From NCBI RefSeq assembly GCF_022201045.2, contig NC_068561.1:15153001-15217000 (forward strand): a stretch of 64,000 nucleotides of DNA, read 5' to 3'. Shown in pieces: positions 23,353 through 33,361 of the stretch (within the stretch, counting starts at the first letter, position 1; each line of letters starts with the position of its first letter). Under the pieces are notes generated by a model. That model ran no database searches. It saw only the letters and a list, made by a program, of their open reading frames with translations, and was not told the origin of the DNA. This stretch comes from Citrus sinensis (taxonomy: Eukaryota > Streptophyta > Magnoliopsida > Sapindales > Rutaceae). Made by a program: the position numbers and the translations under genes.

Positions 23353-25761
23353 ATGAATCCAAATTCTCCATCATTTCTCACTGTTCTCATATTTTTACTC
23401 TTGTGTTTTCAAACATCGGAAAGCCAAAACTTCTTGCGTAGGGGCTCTTCTCTATCTGCTGAAGATAATACAGGCGTGTTGAGTTCCCCAGACAAAACAT
23501 TCAGTTGTGGCTTTTATGGCCTCGGTGGAAATGCTTATTTGTTCTCAATCTGGTTCACGCACTCTAGAGACAGAACTGTTGTTTGGACAGCTAACCGTGA
23601 CAGACCAGTCAACGGCCAGGGCTCCAGAGCTTCTCTGCGGAGAAATGGCGCCATGGTCTTAACTGATGTTGATGACACAGTCATTTGGATGACTAACACA
23701 ACCTCTACTAGTGCTGATAGAGCAGAGCTTCTGGATACTGGAAATCTTGTTCTCAAGGACAGACATGGTAAAATCCTATGGCAAAGCTTTGATTATCCTA
23801 CTGATACACTCCTTCCTAATCAAGTATTTAGAAAGAGCACTAAGCTGATTTCTGGAGTAGGAAATGGAACTTATGCATCTGGGTATTTTAGTTTATATTT
23901 TGATAATGATAATGTATTGAGGTTGATATATGATGGGCCTGAAATTTCAAGTGTGTACTGGCCAGATCCCGATTTTGATGTGTTCCAAAATGGAAGAACA
24001 AAGTATAACAGTAGCAGAATAGCTGTTTTAGATGATTTTGGCAGTTTCTCATCAAGTGATGAGTTGAAATTCAGTGCTATAGACATGGGTTTCGGGATAA
24101 AAAGGAGGTTGACAATGGATTATGATGGAAACCTCAGGCTTTACAGTCTTAACAAGGTGACGGGATCATGGATGATTTCTTGGCAAGCTCTTATGCAGCC
24201 AGGTAAAGTGCATGGTGTCTGTGGTAAAAATGGGATTTGTGTTTATACACCCGAGCCAAAGTGCTCATGCCCACCTGGGTATGAGGCAACTGAGCCAGGG
24301 GATTGGAGCAAAGGTTGCAAGCCTAAGTTTAATAGAACTTGTTCATCAAGCTTGACGGAAGTCAAATTCGTTGGGGTTCCAAATACAGATTTCTATGGTT
24401 TTGACCTCAACTACAGTAAGACTATATCAAAAGAGGCTTGTATGAAATTGTGCCTGGGTGACTGTCGGTGTTCAGGATTTAGCTACAGGCTAACAGGTCA
24501 AGGGCTCTGCTTCACAAAAAGTGTGCTTTTTAATGGCTTCAAGGCTCCAAATTTTCCAGGCATCATATATCTAAAATTGCCAGTGAGTGTGGAGGCATCA
24601 GAACCTGCTATTCTAAACGGCACTAATCCTGTATGCCGGTTAAGTAAATCTCAAATTGTGATTGGATCTCCATCTATGTATGACACCACTGCTAAGAGAG
24701 TGAGATGGAGCTATTTTTACTGGTTTGCACTGGCAATTGGCGCAATTGAAGTTTTCGTCATTGCGTCAGGTTGGTGGCTGCTCTTTAGAAGACAAGATGT
24801 ACCGTCTTCACTGGAAGAAGGATATCAAGCATTATCAAGTCAGTTCAGGAGATTTAGTTATGCTGAACTCAAGAAATCAACAAAAAGTTTCAAGGAAGAG
24901 CTTGGCAGAGGAGGCTCCGGGGCTGTGTATAAGGGTGTTTTGGCCGATGGAAGGGCAGTGGCTGTGAAGAGACTAGGAGATTTACATCAAGGAGAAGAAG
25001 TGTTTTGGGCAGAAGTGAGTACAATTGGAAAAATCTATCACATGAACCTGGTAAGAATGTGGGGATTCTGTTCAGAAGGCAGACACAGACTCTTAATTTA
25101 TGAGTATGTTGAAAAGCAATCATTGGACAAGCATCTCTTCTCTTCATATTTTCTTGGGTGGAAAGAGAGGTTTAAAGTTGCCTTGGGGACAGCTAAGGGT
25201 CTAGCTTATCTTCACCATGAGTGTCTGGAATGGGTTATCCACTGTGACGTGAAGCCTGAAAATATACTTCTGGATAGTGAATTTGAGCCTAAGATTGCTG
25301 ACTTTGGTCTAGCCAAGTTGTCTCAGAGGGGCAGCAATAGTTCTCAATTCTCTCAGATTCGAGGAACAAAAGGTTACATGGCTCCAGAGTGGGCTTCAAA
25401 TCTTCCCATCACTGCCAAAGTTGATGTGTATAGTTATGGAGTTGTGATTCTTGAGATGGTGAAAGGAATTCGGCTTTCAAACTGGGTGGTAGAGGATGGT
25501 GAAGGGCAGGAAGCAGAGTTGAAAAGATTTGTCAGGGAAGTGAAAAGGAAAATTCTATATGAAGAGGAAGCATGGATAGAGGAAATAGTGGATCCAAGAT
25601 TGAAAGGAAAATTTAACACGAACCAGGCTGCAACTTTGATTGGAATTGGGATATCCTGTGTGGATGAAGATCGAAGCAAAAGACCAACAATGGATTCAGT
25701 AGTCCAGTCCCTGTTAGAATGTGAAACTGAGTCTGAAATCCACATTACAGACGATCACTGA
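23353..25761 (+). CDS. S-domain receptor-like kinase (ZmPK1-like), intact
   Basis: Intronless gene for an 802-residue plasma-membrane receptor kinase. Order: signal peptide (1-24, LIFLLLCFQTSES), bulb-lectin domain (about 30-150, with TVVWTANRDRPV and LLDTGNLVLKD, WQSFDYPTDTLLP), S-locus glycoprotein region, EGF-like cysteines (about 285-320, VCGKNGIC, CSCPPGYE), PAN region (about 329-410, EACMKLCLGDCRCSGFSYR), transmembrane helix (about 454-478), kinase (about 505-785). Kinase residues: GRGGSGAVYKG, VAVKRL, CDVKPEN with HCD in place of HRD (a non-RD kinase), ADFGLAK, GYMAPEW. The start is supported by the aligned starts of the two downstream copies. Intronless structure is usual for this family. 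The ligand is unknown; relatives act in defence or stress signalling. Head of a series of three tandem copies. Confidence 0.93.
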   Translation: MNPNSPSFLTVLIFLLLCFQTSESQNFLRRGSSLSAEDNTGVLSSPDKTFSCGFYGLGGNAYLFSIWFTHSRDRTVVWTANRDRPVNGQGSRASLRRNGAMVLTDVDDTVIWMTNTTSTSADRAELLDTGNLVLKDRHGKILWQSFDYPTDTLLPNQVFRKSTKLISGVGNGTYASGYFSLYFDNDNVLRLIYDGPEISSVYWPDPDFDVFQNGRTKYNSSRIAVLDDFGSFSSSDELKFSAIDMGFGIKRRLTMDYDGNLRLYSLNKVTGSWMISWQALMQPGKVHGVCGKNGICVYTPEPKCSCPPGYEATEPGDWSKGCKPKFNRTCSSSLTEVKFVGVPNTDFYGFDLNYSKTISKEACMKLCLGDCRCSGFSYRLTGQGLCFTKSVLFNGFKAPNFPGIIYLKLPVSVEASEPAILNGTNPVCRLSKSQIVIGSPSMYDTTAKRVRWSYFYWFALAIGAIEVFVIASGWWLLFRRQDVPSSLEEGYQALSSQFRRFSYAELKKSTKSFKEELGRGGSGAVYKGVLADGRAVAVKRLGDLHQGEEVFWAEVSTIGKIYHMNLVRMWGFCSEGRHRLLIYEYVEKQSLDKHLFSSYFLGWKERFKVALGTAKGLAYLHHECLEWVIHCDVKPENILLDSEFEPKIADFGLAKLSQRGSNSSQFSQIRGTKGYMAPEWASNLPITAKVDVYSYGVVILEMVKGIRLSNWVVEDGEGQEAELKRFVREVKRKILYEEEAWIEEIVDPRLKGKFNTNQAATLIGIGISCVDEDRSKRPTMDSVVQSLLECETESEIHITDDH

Positions 25762-26192
25762 TAAGTACTCTTTTCTTTTCTAGCTACAGCATATTTTTGT
25801 GCTTTGATGACTTGGACACAGTTTTATTTTGTAAAATCAACTGATGGCTTTTTCAAATGTAATATTTCAATTAATAAGATTCGCTTAGTATTTGCCTTCG
25901 CTAATATTCCATGATGAAACAATTTTTGTTGGATTGGATGATGAAATATCATCAACAGAAAAGAAACATGTAGTTAATTGCCAAGTCCTCTCCAGTAGGT
26001 AGCTTTTACTGCTTATGCACAATAGATATGTCATAAAGCGCAGGAACTGCTGTCCCAAGAAATTTAAAATTGAAAAAGAAAAGAAACTAAAACTGGAAAT
26101 TCGTTAGCATTGCAGTCAAAGGAATATATATCTGATACGAACTGGGCTTAGATGTCATAGTTGCAGAAATCTGTAGCACAGACCTGAACTAA
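25762..26192. other. 3' flank of the first S-domain kinase
   Basis: Contains AATAAG-type polyadenylation-like sequence near 25873. It is similar to the 3' flank of the second kinase (41200-41560), with shared GCCAAGTCCTCT and ATAGATATGT blocks. No gene. Confidence 0.6.
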
Positions 26193-26382
26193 TAGCCCGT
26201 TTGGGAGTGTGGTGAGGTAGTTGGGCTGTCAAAGCCCAATTACTAAATTGTTTGGTAACACTTGTAGCTGAGCTTTGGTAGCTTAGCAAATTTTTTTTTT
26301 CAACTTCTATTCTACAGCTGTAGCTTTTATTCCACAGCAGCTGCAGCTTAAAAGCTACAGCACCTCACTCCCAAACACATCC
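26193..26382. mobile_element. Tourist-like MITE (PIF/Harbinger type), 190 bp
   Basis: Ends TAGCCCGTTTGGGAGTG and, inverted, GGATGTGTTTGGGAGTG. Flanked by TAA on both sides (26190-26192, 26383-26385). The matching place after the second kinase (about 41535-41550, GACCTAATGTAACAAAA) lacks it, giving a natural empty site. Confidence 0.88.
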
Positions 26383-27009
26383 TAACAAATGTCGAAGCAA
26401 AGCAAAATCGATCTCTTTATAATTTTGCTTTCTTGTAGCTTGGTTTTCATTGGCAAGGAACGCCATTTCTCAGTGAAGGTGCAAGATTTCGATATTCAGG
26501 TAGAGATAAATTAACCATAAAAAAACACCTCAAAAGGTACGGTTGCCTCTCCCACAAAGAAATTGAAAAATAAGGAGAAATTTTCATGCTGCTGACTATA
26601 TATTCTGCGGAGAGTGACATGTATATGCAAAAGCATTGCATTACTGATAGAAAGAGAGAGAGAGAGATCATAGAAAAAATCAACTGTTAAAGATCCAAAC
26701 AGTGTTTCATAAATGAGTTGGTTAATAGTGATTAATCCATTTAAAATCCGAGTTATAAAGTCAAATCATAGATAAATAAAGCCTCCAAATCTGACTAGAA
26801 ACACGGTGATCACTTGTACTTTTGATAAAAAGGAGGTGGCTTCGGCTATGCCGCCTTTACATTCTGAATGGAATTCTGACGAGGTAAAATGGAAAGAAAA
26901 GGAACCTCAAACCCATATGCTGTGGAGCTTTATATCTTTAAGAAGTTTTTTCACTTGAGTTCAGAATTGAAACGTCTTATCTTCTTGCAACATAGAGTGG
27001 AAATAGCAC
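26383..27009. other. continued kinase 3' flank, then unplaced sequence
   Basis: 26400-26790 matches 41570-41840 after the second kinase (GCAAGGAACGCCATTTCTCAGTG-like block, and GCCTCCAAATCTGA near the end). 26800-27009 shows no recognisable gene or repeat and marks the junction between duplication units. Confidence 0.6.
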
Positions 27010-27842
27010 AACTTACTAAAATTCGATCAATGTTCTTGCTGTCAATCTATAGTATAGTCATAAGTACGACTCTCATCTCTAGGTGGAATCTTAACTTTTG
27101 AAGGATTTATTCCTTTCTCAGACTCAACCAGATGAATTTTGAGGTACAGTGGGCAACCTGATCTGTCTTTACGATTGGTTCAAAACATGAAAGGAAGCAA
27201 CGCGTTGAAATTTGAAAATGCAACGAGTTCATTAACATCTTTTCACTTTCATGTGGAATATGATGAAATTTGGCTCAGTGCAAAAACTACTAAGAGAATT
27301 TATTCCTTGTCTGTTTGTTTGATTGATGTCCAAATTTTCAAATACTTACACAAGAGCAGCAATGGCTGGTCTTATTTTCGACATTTGTAGTACTCTTTCA
27401 GAACCATTTAAATGGCCTCTGTTTGACAGACCCTGGCAATTTGTATCTAAAGGGCAGACTATTCCAGTAGGGAGCTCGCAGAGGGAGTGGGATCTTATCA
27501 TTATCTTGGTGTCTCTATTAAATCCCGAGGAAAAAAGTTCATCTTGCAAGCATAGCTAACTAGACTTCAACGATCAACATAATGCAAAACATTGATGTTG
27601 ATCGTTATTATTGGGTGAATAAACTTGTAAGTGGTCATGATCTAGTGTTGAATTCACTCGGAATAAATGATGGTTGCTGCTTGTATGCGTGCCATACTTG
27701 CTGGTCTAGATTCTCATAGTCTTCTGTTAAGCATTATGGATCATAATTTCAGTGACGTCCGGTGGAGAGCTCAGTTTCGAAATTTTGATATCGATTCTTT
27801 TCCCTGAATAGATTGAGGCAGGCAAGCATGTAGAATATCAAG
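27010..27842 (+). pseudogene. ATG1 fragment, copy 2, first part
   Basis: Follows ATG1 from intron 7 onward with many changes. It includes an exon 8 remnant (TTCCTTTCTCAGACTCAACC), an exon 9 scrap, and long intron 10 matches such as GATTGATGTCCAAATTTTC with TACTTACACAAGAGCAGCAA and TATCTAAAGGGCAGACTAT. The start of exon 11 is at about 27810 (GATTGAGGCAGGCAAGCATG). It lacks exons 1-7 and so the kinase domain. Exon 11 is cut by the insertion starting at 27843; the copy resumes at 31975. Confidence 0.9.
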
Positions 27843-28864
27843 TGTGACACCCGTATTTTGTATTATTATTATTATTATTATGGAACATAATATTTTAGGT
27901 CAATGATGAGTGTTTTAAATTTTAAAATCACTAAATTATTTTTTTAAATATATTAAATACCTTATTAAAAAAGGAAATAAAATCCCTAATGGGTAGGGAT
28001 ATTAAAAGGCTTGGCTTATAAAAACCATTCTTACCTTATTTTTGTTTCTTAAAACCCTAAAGACTAATCAAGAAAAGAATATAGCAATGAAAACAAGAGT
28101 AAATTCATGTTTTTGAATAAGAAGAGAGGAAGATTTTGATTGTGTTCCTATTTACCATTAAATTAGTTCTTTATTTTTGATTATTTTGAAGGTAGGTAAA
28201 AATTTATAATCCTTTGAACTTCTGGTTTTTTTTTTTTTTTTGAGAAGATTGAACTTCTGGTTTTAATTGTGATTTTATGTGATTGATTGAATGATTTTTT
28301 TTTTTTTTGTGTTGTATTGATAAAAATGTGAAAACATCATCATGTATTGATATATGTTGTTACTGAGTGAAAATAGCGCTATTATGTTATCCTGAAAAAC
28401 TGTGAACAGTGTATATTTAATCGTGTATGACTACTATTTTCTTTGAGTTTCATACATTTAGTTTATCAAACTAGACACCTTGACCTTTCTATCCATATGT
28501 TATTGTTAAAAAACTCATTGTATATTAATTGTTTTGATTTTTCGAAATTAGAACACTTGCGCTGGAAAATTCTGATTTTTAGCAGCAATTCTCACTTCTA
28601 CATTTTATTTCATAACCCAAACAACTTCTGAAAATTTTGGGAATTTTTATGACTGTACATATATATGTCTAGTTTCTGTGTTTTTAATTTCGTAATTTTT
28701 ATCTTAATATAAAAATCACTAAAAATCATAGAGCTGGCTGCTGCAATCCTGGAAACTGTTTTCCAGAATTGCTACGGCTGGTATTAAAGCGAGTTTAGGT
28801 TACTTTTTCACTATTAAATGCCTTATAAATTTTAATTCTAATTCCTTATAGTCTCCTCTGATGG

Positions 28865-28976
28865 TCAAAACTTGAATCACTATTTTTCAACATGTATAAC
28901 TAAAGTTATGAATTTTTTTGTCAAAACTTGAATCACTATTTTTCAACGTGTATAACTAAAATTATAAATTTTTGAA
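28865..28976. repeat. 56-bp tandem duplication
   Basis: TCAAAACTTGAATCACTATT starts at 28865 and again at 28921; the copies differ at a few bases. Confidence 0.85.
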
Positions 28977-29730
28977 CCAGCAATCCTCTGTTTATATCGT
29001 CATTGGATAGTTTTGATGTTTTTATGAAAAATCAGTTTTTGGAAATGTTTATGAACTCTAATTAATCTTGTTAAGTTTCTTATTGAATGCCAACATGTTT
29101 ACAGTATTTTTTGTAATATTTATAATTTTTTCGACATAGTTATAGCTTGTTAGAAATCAGCTCCTTTATGATGATTTAGTATAGTTTAACGAATTGATGT
29201 GCTTAAGTAAGAGTACATGGTTTAAGAATTTTCGGGTTTTCCTATCAAGATCAGATTTGAATAAAATATTGATAAGAAAATTGTCTTAATAATTTTAGGC
29301 CAAGAGTGAGCTCATGTGATTGGGGTTGCCATTGATTGTTTTGGATCGAGGTAAGTAAATTCATGCATAATGTTATTATAAGTATATATATAAATATTTA
29401 TGAATAAAATAATGTTGTCCAAATGTATTGGCACTTCATGGTTTTAAAGTTATTTAAAACATTTTCTTAAATGTGTTTTAAAAATAAATTTAAAATACTT
29501 GTTTTCAATAAATGGTTTTCCTTAAAAAAAAAATTGCAAAACTTGGTCAATTCAATGTTTTATAAGAGCGTTTTATTGAAATGTTACTGAAAGATTAAAA
29601 TTGAAAGACTGAAAACTATATTTAAGGTTTTGACTCATAATCTGTAGTTACTGTTACTGATATAACCGAACAGTAGTTGTATTGTGCACACCTACTAATG
29701 ATTATTGCAGGGTAAAATACCCTGAATGAA

Positions 29731-29850
29731 CTACTGGCCGAGTCACCGGGAATACATGTGACATATTAAACTATTGGTCAGGTCGCCGGGAATACATGTG
29801 ACATACTGAACTATTGGTAGGGTCGACGGGAATACTAATGACACTATGTG
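29731..29850. repeat. 40-bp tandem repeat, three units
   Basis: Units begin at 29731, 29771 and 29811 with CTATTGGTCAGGTCGCCGGG-type sequence and GGGAATACATGTGACAT. The third is the most diverged. Confidence 0.88.
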
Positions 29851-29880
29851 GCAAGAGTGAATTGCAAGGATTTGTCCGTG

Positions 29881-30979
29881 GCATACCCCAAAAAAAGGGT
29901 ATTTATCTAAAAACACCCCCATACTGTAAAATTCCTCATATATGCCTTTTCTAATGTGCAATTACGAAATTGCCCTAATTAAAAACCTAAAATCATCTAA
30001 ATTACCCTGCATAATCAGTCACAAAACACAATCCCTAATTCTCGCTCATGACCAACGTACACAACACCCATTTTTGCCAAATTTAAACCTTCCTCAAGAT
30101 TGAATCCAATTCAAGCAAGCAAAAAAGAGTGAAGAGTTGTTTGCCAGGCTCGATTGCAGTCCCTTTGAAGCGCCATTAGATGAGGTTAACGCCAATGATG
30201 CTTTGCTGTTGTTACTTCATGCCTCTGTTGCCCTTTGTTCTAGCCCATAAATTTGTTGCCTTGAATTGAAATTGGGCAAATGAAAGGTGATTTACCACTC
30301 AAAACTTGACTGTTACACCTTGTTGAGTATGATTTTATCGAATATATGCTTTGCTAATTTGTGTGATTTGTTAGTAACATTAGAATCTATCTTGAATGAC
30401 TTGAAAATTTGGTACAAAAGCTCAAGTATTGGAGTTGTGCTTATGTGGAGATATGGGTTACAATTTTAATGAAAAAAAAACCTGCATTACATATATCTCA
30501 TTTCTTATTTTCAACGACTGAAAGATGTTAATTAGGAAACTTGTACGAGATAATTTAATTTTGGACTATTGACATTATATTTACTTAGAAATGGAAATAG
30601 TGGGTGGATAAATTTAGTTTTTCATTAATAATTGCTCAAGAAGCAAGGGGATTAGTGATGGATGGAGAGTTTGTGTAGAATTGTGAGGCCATTTGATTAC
30701 TGCAAGTATTATAAATTTCTTGTCTTTATGATTTTCTTATTCAGCAATTTGATTTGACACAGGTTTTGTTGTTTTTAATTTTCAATACATGTGATTTAGT
30801 ACCATATGATTGGGTCAATTGAATAAAGTAATAATTGGTTACAAAATGGCCAACTGGTTCAGCTGCAATAATATGGAAATTTGTGGTTTATTGTTTGGAA
30901 CTAGAATTGTAAATTGTTATCTAGTATGCGGCTTCATGTCACTATAAGTTACTCAAACTCGTGTATGCGTGACATCCAG
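29881..30979. other. AT-rich transposon-like sequence, no gene resolved
   Basis: Lies between the LTR-like part and the ULP1 remnant. It probably belongs to the element that carries the ULP1 exons, but no ends or domains could be read. Confidence 0.35.
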
Positions 30980-31230
30980 ACTGTACTGAGGCTATATCGA
31001 AAATTCTTTCGCCCATCGTGCAAGTACGTGACATCCCACAACAAAAATCAGGGTATGTACTATATATATAATGTGTTTTCAACATAATAATAAGAATGAT
31101 GTTATATCGAAACTGTACTGAGGTTATATCGAAAATTCTTTGGCCCATCGTGCAAGTACGTGACATCCCGCAACAAAAATCAGGGTATGTACTATATATA
31201 TAATGTGTTTTGAACATAATAATAAGAATG
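30980..31230. repeat. 132-bp tandem duplication covering an exon and its donor site
   Basis: ACTGTACTGAGG starts at 30980 and 31112. Both units contain the same ULP1-like exon end (ATCCCACAACAAAAATCAG-type) followed by a GTATGT donor and AT-rich intron start. The units are nearly identical. Confidence 0.9.
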
Positions 31231-31406
31231 CTGATTTTTAACAATTGATTTATATGAATTTTTTTAGTGGTGATTGTGGAGCATTTTTATTGCGGTACTT
31301 GGAGGTCATAGCCCATGGACTTGATGTCAATTCATATTGCCAACAAGATCATGTTACACAATTTCGAAAAGCCTTGGCTGTCAAATTATTTGGGCATAAG
31401 TCATGA
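30990..31406 (+). pseudogene. ULP1/C48 peptidase fragment, transposon-borne
   Basis: The exon read in the frame ILSPIVQVRDIPQQKSG is joined across an intron to GDCGAFLLRYLEVIAHGLDV (31268-31406, TGA at 31404). This is the C-terminal part of Ulp1-type SUMO proteases, with the catalytic Cys in GDCG. The upstream His and Asp region of the protease is not found. The first exon is present twice in tandem. ULP1 domains carried by plant MULE-type transposons are well known, and the surroundings fit that origin. Not functional as seen. Confidence 0.75.
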
Positions 31407-31633
31407 AAAAAAAAATTGTAGTGTACTACCCTTAAAAACTTTGTTGATGTGTCATTTTTTGGACCATGAGATGTAATAGTTATAATGAGGATGTTGTTGA
31501 TATTTGATGTCATTAAAGATAACTTGACATCATTAATATATTTTATTTCTTTGTTAATTATATTAATGATGGAGCAGATAGTTTGTATAATCTATGTGAT
31601 ATAACAAGATTGTCATTTATGCTCAGGGAATAC

Positions 31634-31915
31634 TCTGTAAGAAAATACACAACTGCAGTTGGGTATTTGCACAGATACACGACTGCAATCGAGTATTTAC
31701 AAATATACATGACCAGCTCTCTGTAATAAAATACATGACTGCAGTCGAATATTTTCACAGATACACGATCGCAGTCGAGTATTTGTAATTGTACATGACC
31801 AGCTCTCTGTAAGAAAATACTTGATTGCAGTCGAGTATTGCACAGATACACGACTACAGTCGAGTATTTGAAATTATAGATGATCAGATATCTGTAAGAA
31901 AATACTCGACTGTAG
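31634..31915. repeat. 86-bp tandem array rich in CGACTGCAGTCG-type palindromes
   Basis: TCTGTAAGAAAATAC recurs at 31634, 31720, 31806 and 31891 (spacing 86, 86, 85). Each unit holds two copies of a dyad like CGACTGCAGTCG (for example AACTGCAGTT, GACTGCAGTC, GATCGCAGTCGAG). It lies just before the ATG1 fragment resumes and may be the terminal part of the ULP1-bearing element. Confidence 0.88.
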
Positions 31916-31974
31916 AGTTTACAAATTCATCATTAACACCCGAAACTAAATGTGAATCAAAACCTAACATGACT

Positions 31975-32420
31975 AAATAATAATTTTTTTTATTGGAGGT
32001 TACCTAATATTTGTGTAAGATAATGGTTTGAGAATCGATTAGTCCGTATCCAAATTGCTATATAATACCAAGAAAATGATTGTGGACTAGTTCTTTTTTA
32101 AACTTCACATGTATCTATAGACATCATAGAGTTGTTTCCCTTAGGCCTTAGGCTACTATGCACTTAATATCCAAAATATAATATATTTATCAAATAATTT
32201 CATTCATCTTTATATCAGAGGTTATGAATCATTCCTACCTAATCACTAGTGTTGTTGAAATATAAAATAAAAAAGTGGCTTCTGTATTTTCACTCCGTAA
32301 TGTTGTATTTTCATTGATCGAGATTGCAGAGACCAGAGAATGGCTCTGTTCAAGTGCCAAGATCAAGCATAACTTACGATTTTTGAATGTCCTGCTGATG
32401 GCTTGGCCCGTCATATTTTG
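31975..32420 (+). pseudogene. ATG1 fragment, copy 2, second part
   Basis: Resumes in intron 11 (TTATTGGAGGTTACCTAATA against ATG1 21435) and reaches the end of exon 13 with CAGAGAATGGCTCTGTTCAA and GATCAAGCATAA. Exon 12 and most of exon 13 are missing: intron 11 runs straight into the last part of exon 13 near 32320. No product expected. Confidence 0.88.
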
Positions 32421-33016
32421 CACAGATTTTCTGCTTAGGAGAAAAGGTTGAAATGGTGGAGCTAGTCACTTGTCTTAGATAAAATGACACAGCAACCAGT
32501 CCCATTTTGGGATCTATTATTTTTTAATATTAAATTTTGGTGGTTTAAATTATTACCCACGTGAAATACTACATTAGACTCAATGAATATGCGAGGGCCA
32601 CCTTACAGCTGCTGTAAGGTGTAGCCCTCCGTGAGTCCCACTTGGGCCTGCGGTGGGTACTGTTCACGTGAGAGGGCTGCACCTTACAGCAGCTGTAAGG
32701 TAGCAGGCTGCCAATGAATAACGTTGATGACTGAAATAAATATTTCTTTCTCTCTAGTGACTTGGAATTGGGTTGGTGAGTTTGCAATGATAAATATTGA
32801 AGATGCCCATCAGTCCACTAGCATGAGGCACAATATACGTTAGTACAACATAGCACTAACATGAGCACATTTCAGCAAGGCATGGGGTATGGTACGACAT
32901 GTATATTCATACATAAGAATCAATTGCTCGTGGATGGTGCAAAATAGGCTACCGTCCATATTCTCAATGGTTACCGTCCATATTCTCAATGACACAAAAA
33001 GTACTTGATTATGTTG
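32421..33016. other. spacer of duplication unit 2 upstream of the copia insertion
   Basis: Parts match the ATG1 3' flank (GTGACTTGGAATTGGGTTGG at about 32756 against 22646). Holds one MITE. The last bases lead into the kinase-upstream homology that continues at 38157. No gene. Confidence 0.6.
32589..32711. mobile_element. hAT-type MITE, 123 bp
   Basis: Flanked by an 8-bp duplication CAATGAAT at 32581-32588 and 32712-32719. Near each end lies the inverted block ACCTTACAGCTGCTGTAAGG, itself a palindrome, so the unit can fold on itself. An 8-bp duplication points to the hAT superfamily. Confidence 0.85.
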
Positions 33017-33304
33017 TGAAAGATTTTGTAATTTGTGTTTGGTAAGTAAGAAAGTTAACTTGAAAATGAAAGAGAGAGATAAAGAAGAATATGTAATTTA
33101 TTAGAATGAACTCAATTTAACAATTAAGATCTAAGCTCTGTATTTATACATTATGAAAATGCATTCACTAGAGTTTGTTATAACTTCTACACACGCTTAA
33201 CAAGTTTGTTAACAATAATCTGAGTCAGCTAACTAATTGTTACACGTCAGCTAGGAGATCATCAAGTGTGCTCATCCTCACAGCTCTAACCATGCTCTGT
33301 AACA
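33017..33304 (-). repeat. 3' LTR of the minus-strand copia element
   Basis: 288 bp, TGAAAG...GTAACA in plus orientation. It pairs with 37867-38156. Confidence 0.93.
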
Positions 33305-33361
33305 TCCCCTTATATCCTGGACATTTTAGCTTGCTGCGAAGTTAATGAAACTAATCAAAAG

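Larger units (their letters stand above)
27843..29880. mobile_element. LTR-retrotransposon remnant or solo LTR, unresolved ends
   Basis: Sequence foreign to ATG1 starting TGTGACACCCGTATTTTG, a start common in plant gypsy-type LTRs, with TATA-like TTATAAAAACC near 28018. No coding domain. It contains two tandem repeats (28865-28976 and 29731-29850). I could not find the 3' end or a target duplication, so the class is tentative and more than one element may be present. Confidence 0.45.

Noticed and set aside
26447..26683. 78-codon minus-strand frame with a signal-peptide look
   Set aside because: Lies in the duplicated kinase 3' flank; the matching region after kinase 2 does not keep the frame.
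30942..31851. Minus-strand open frames with repeated peptide blocks
   Set aside because: They are read from tandem repeats; the plus strand carries the ULP1 homology.
29881..31915. Attempt to find MULE inverted repeats around the ULP1 relic
   Set aside because: The start GGCATACCCCAAAAAAAGGG has no inverted partner near 31900, so ends were not called.
31634..31915. CRISPR-like array
   Set aside because: Units are tandem without unique spacers, in a plant nuclear context; it is a minisatellite.
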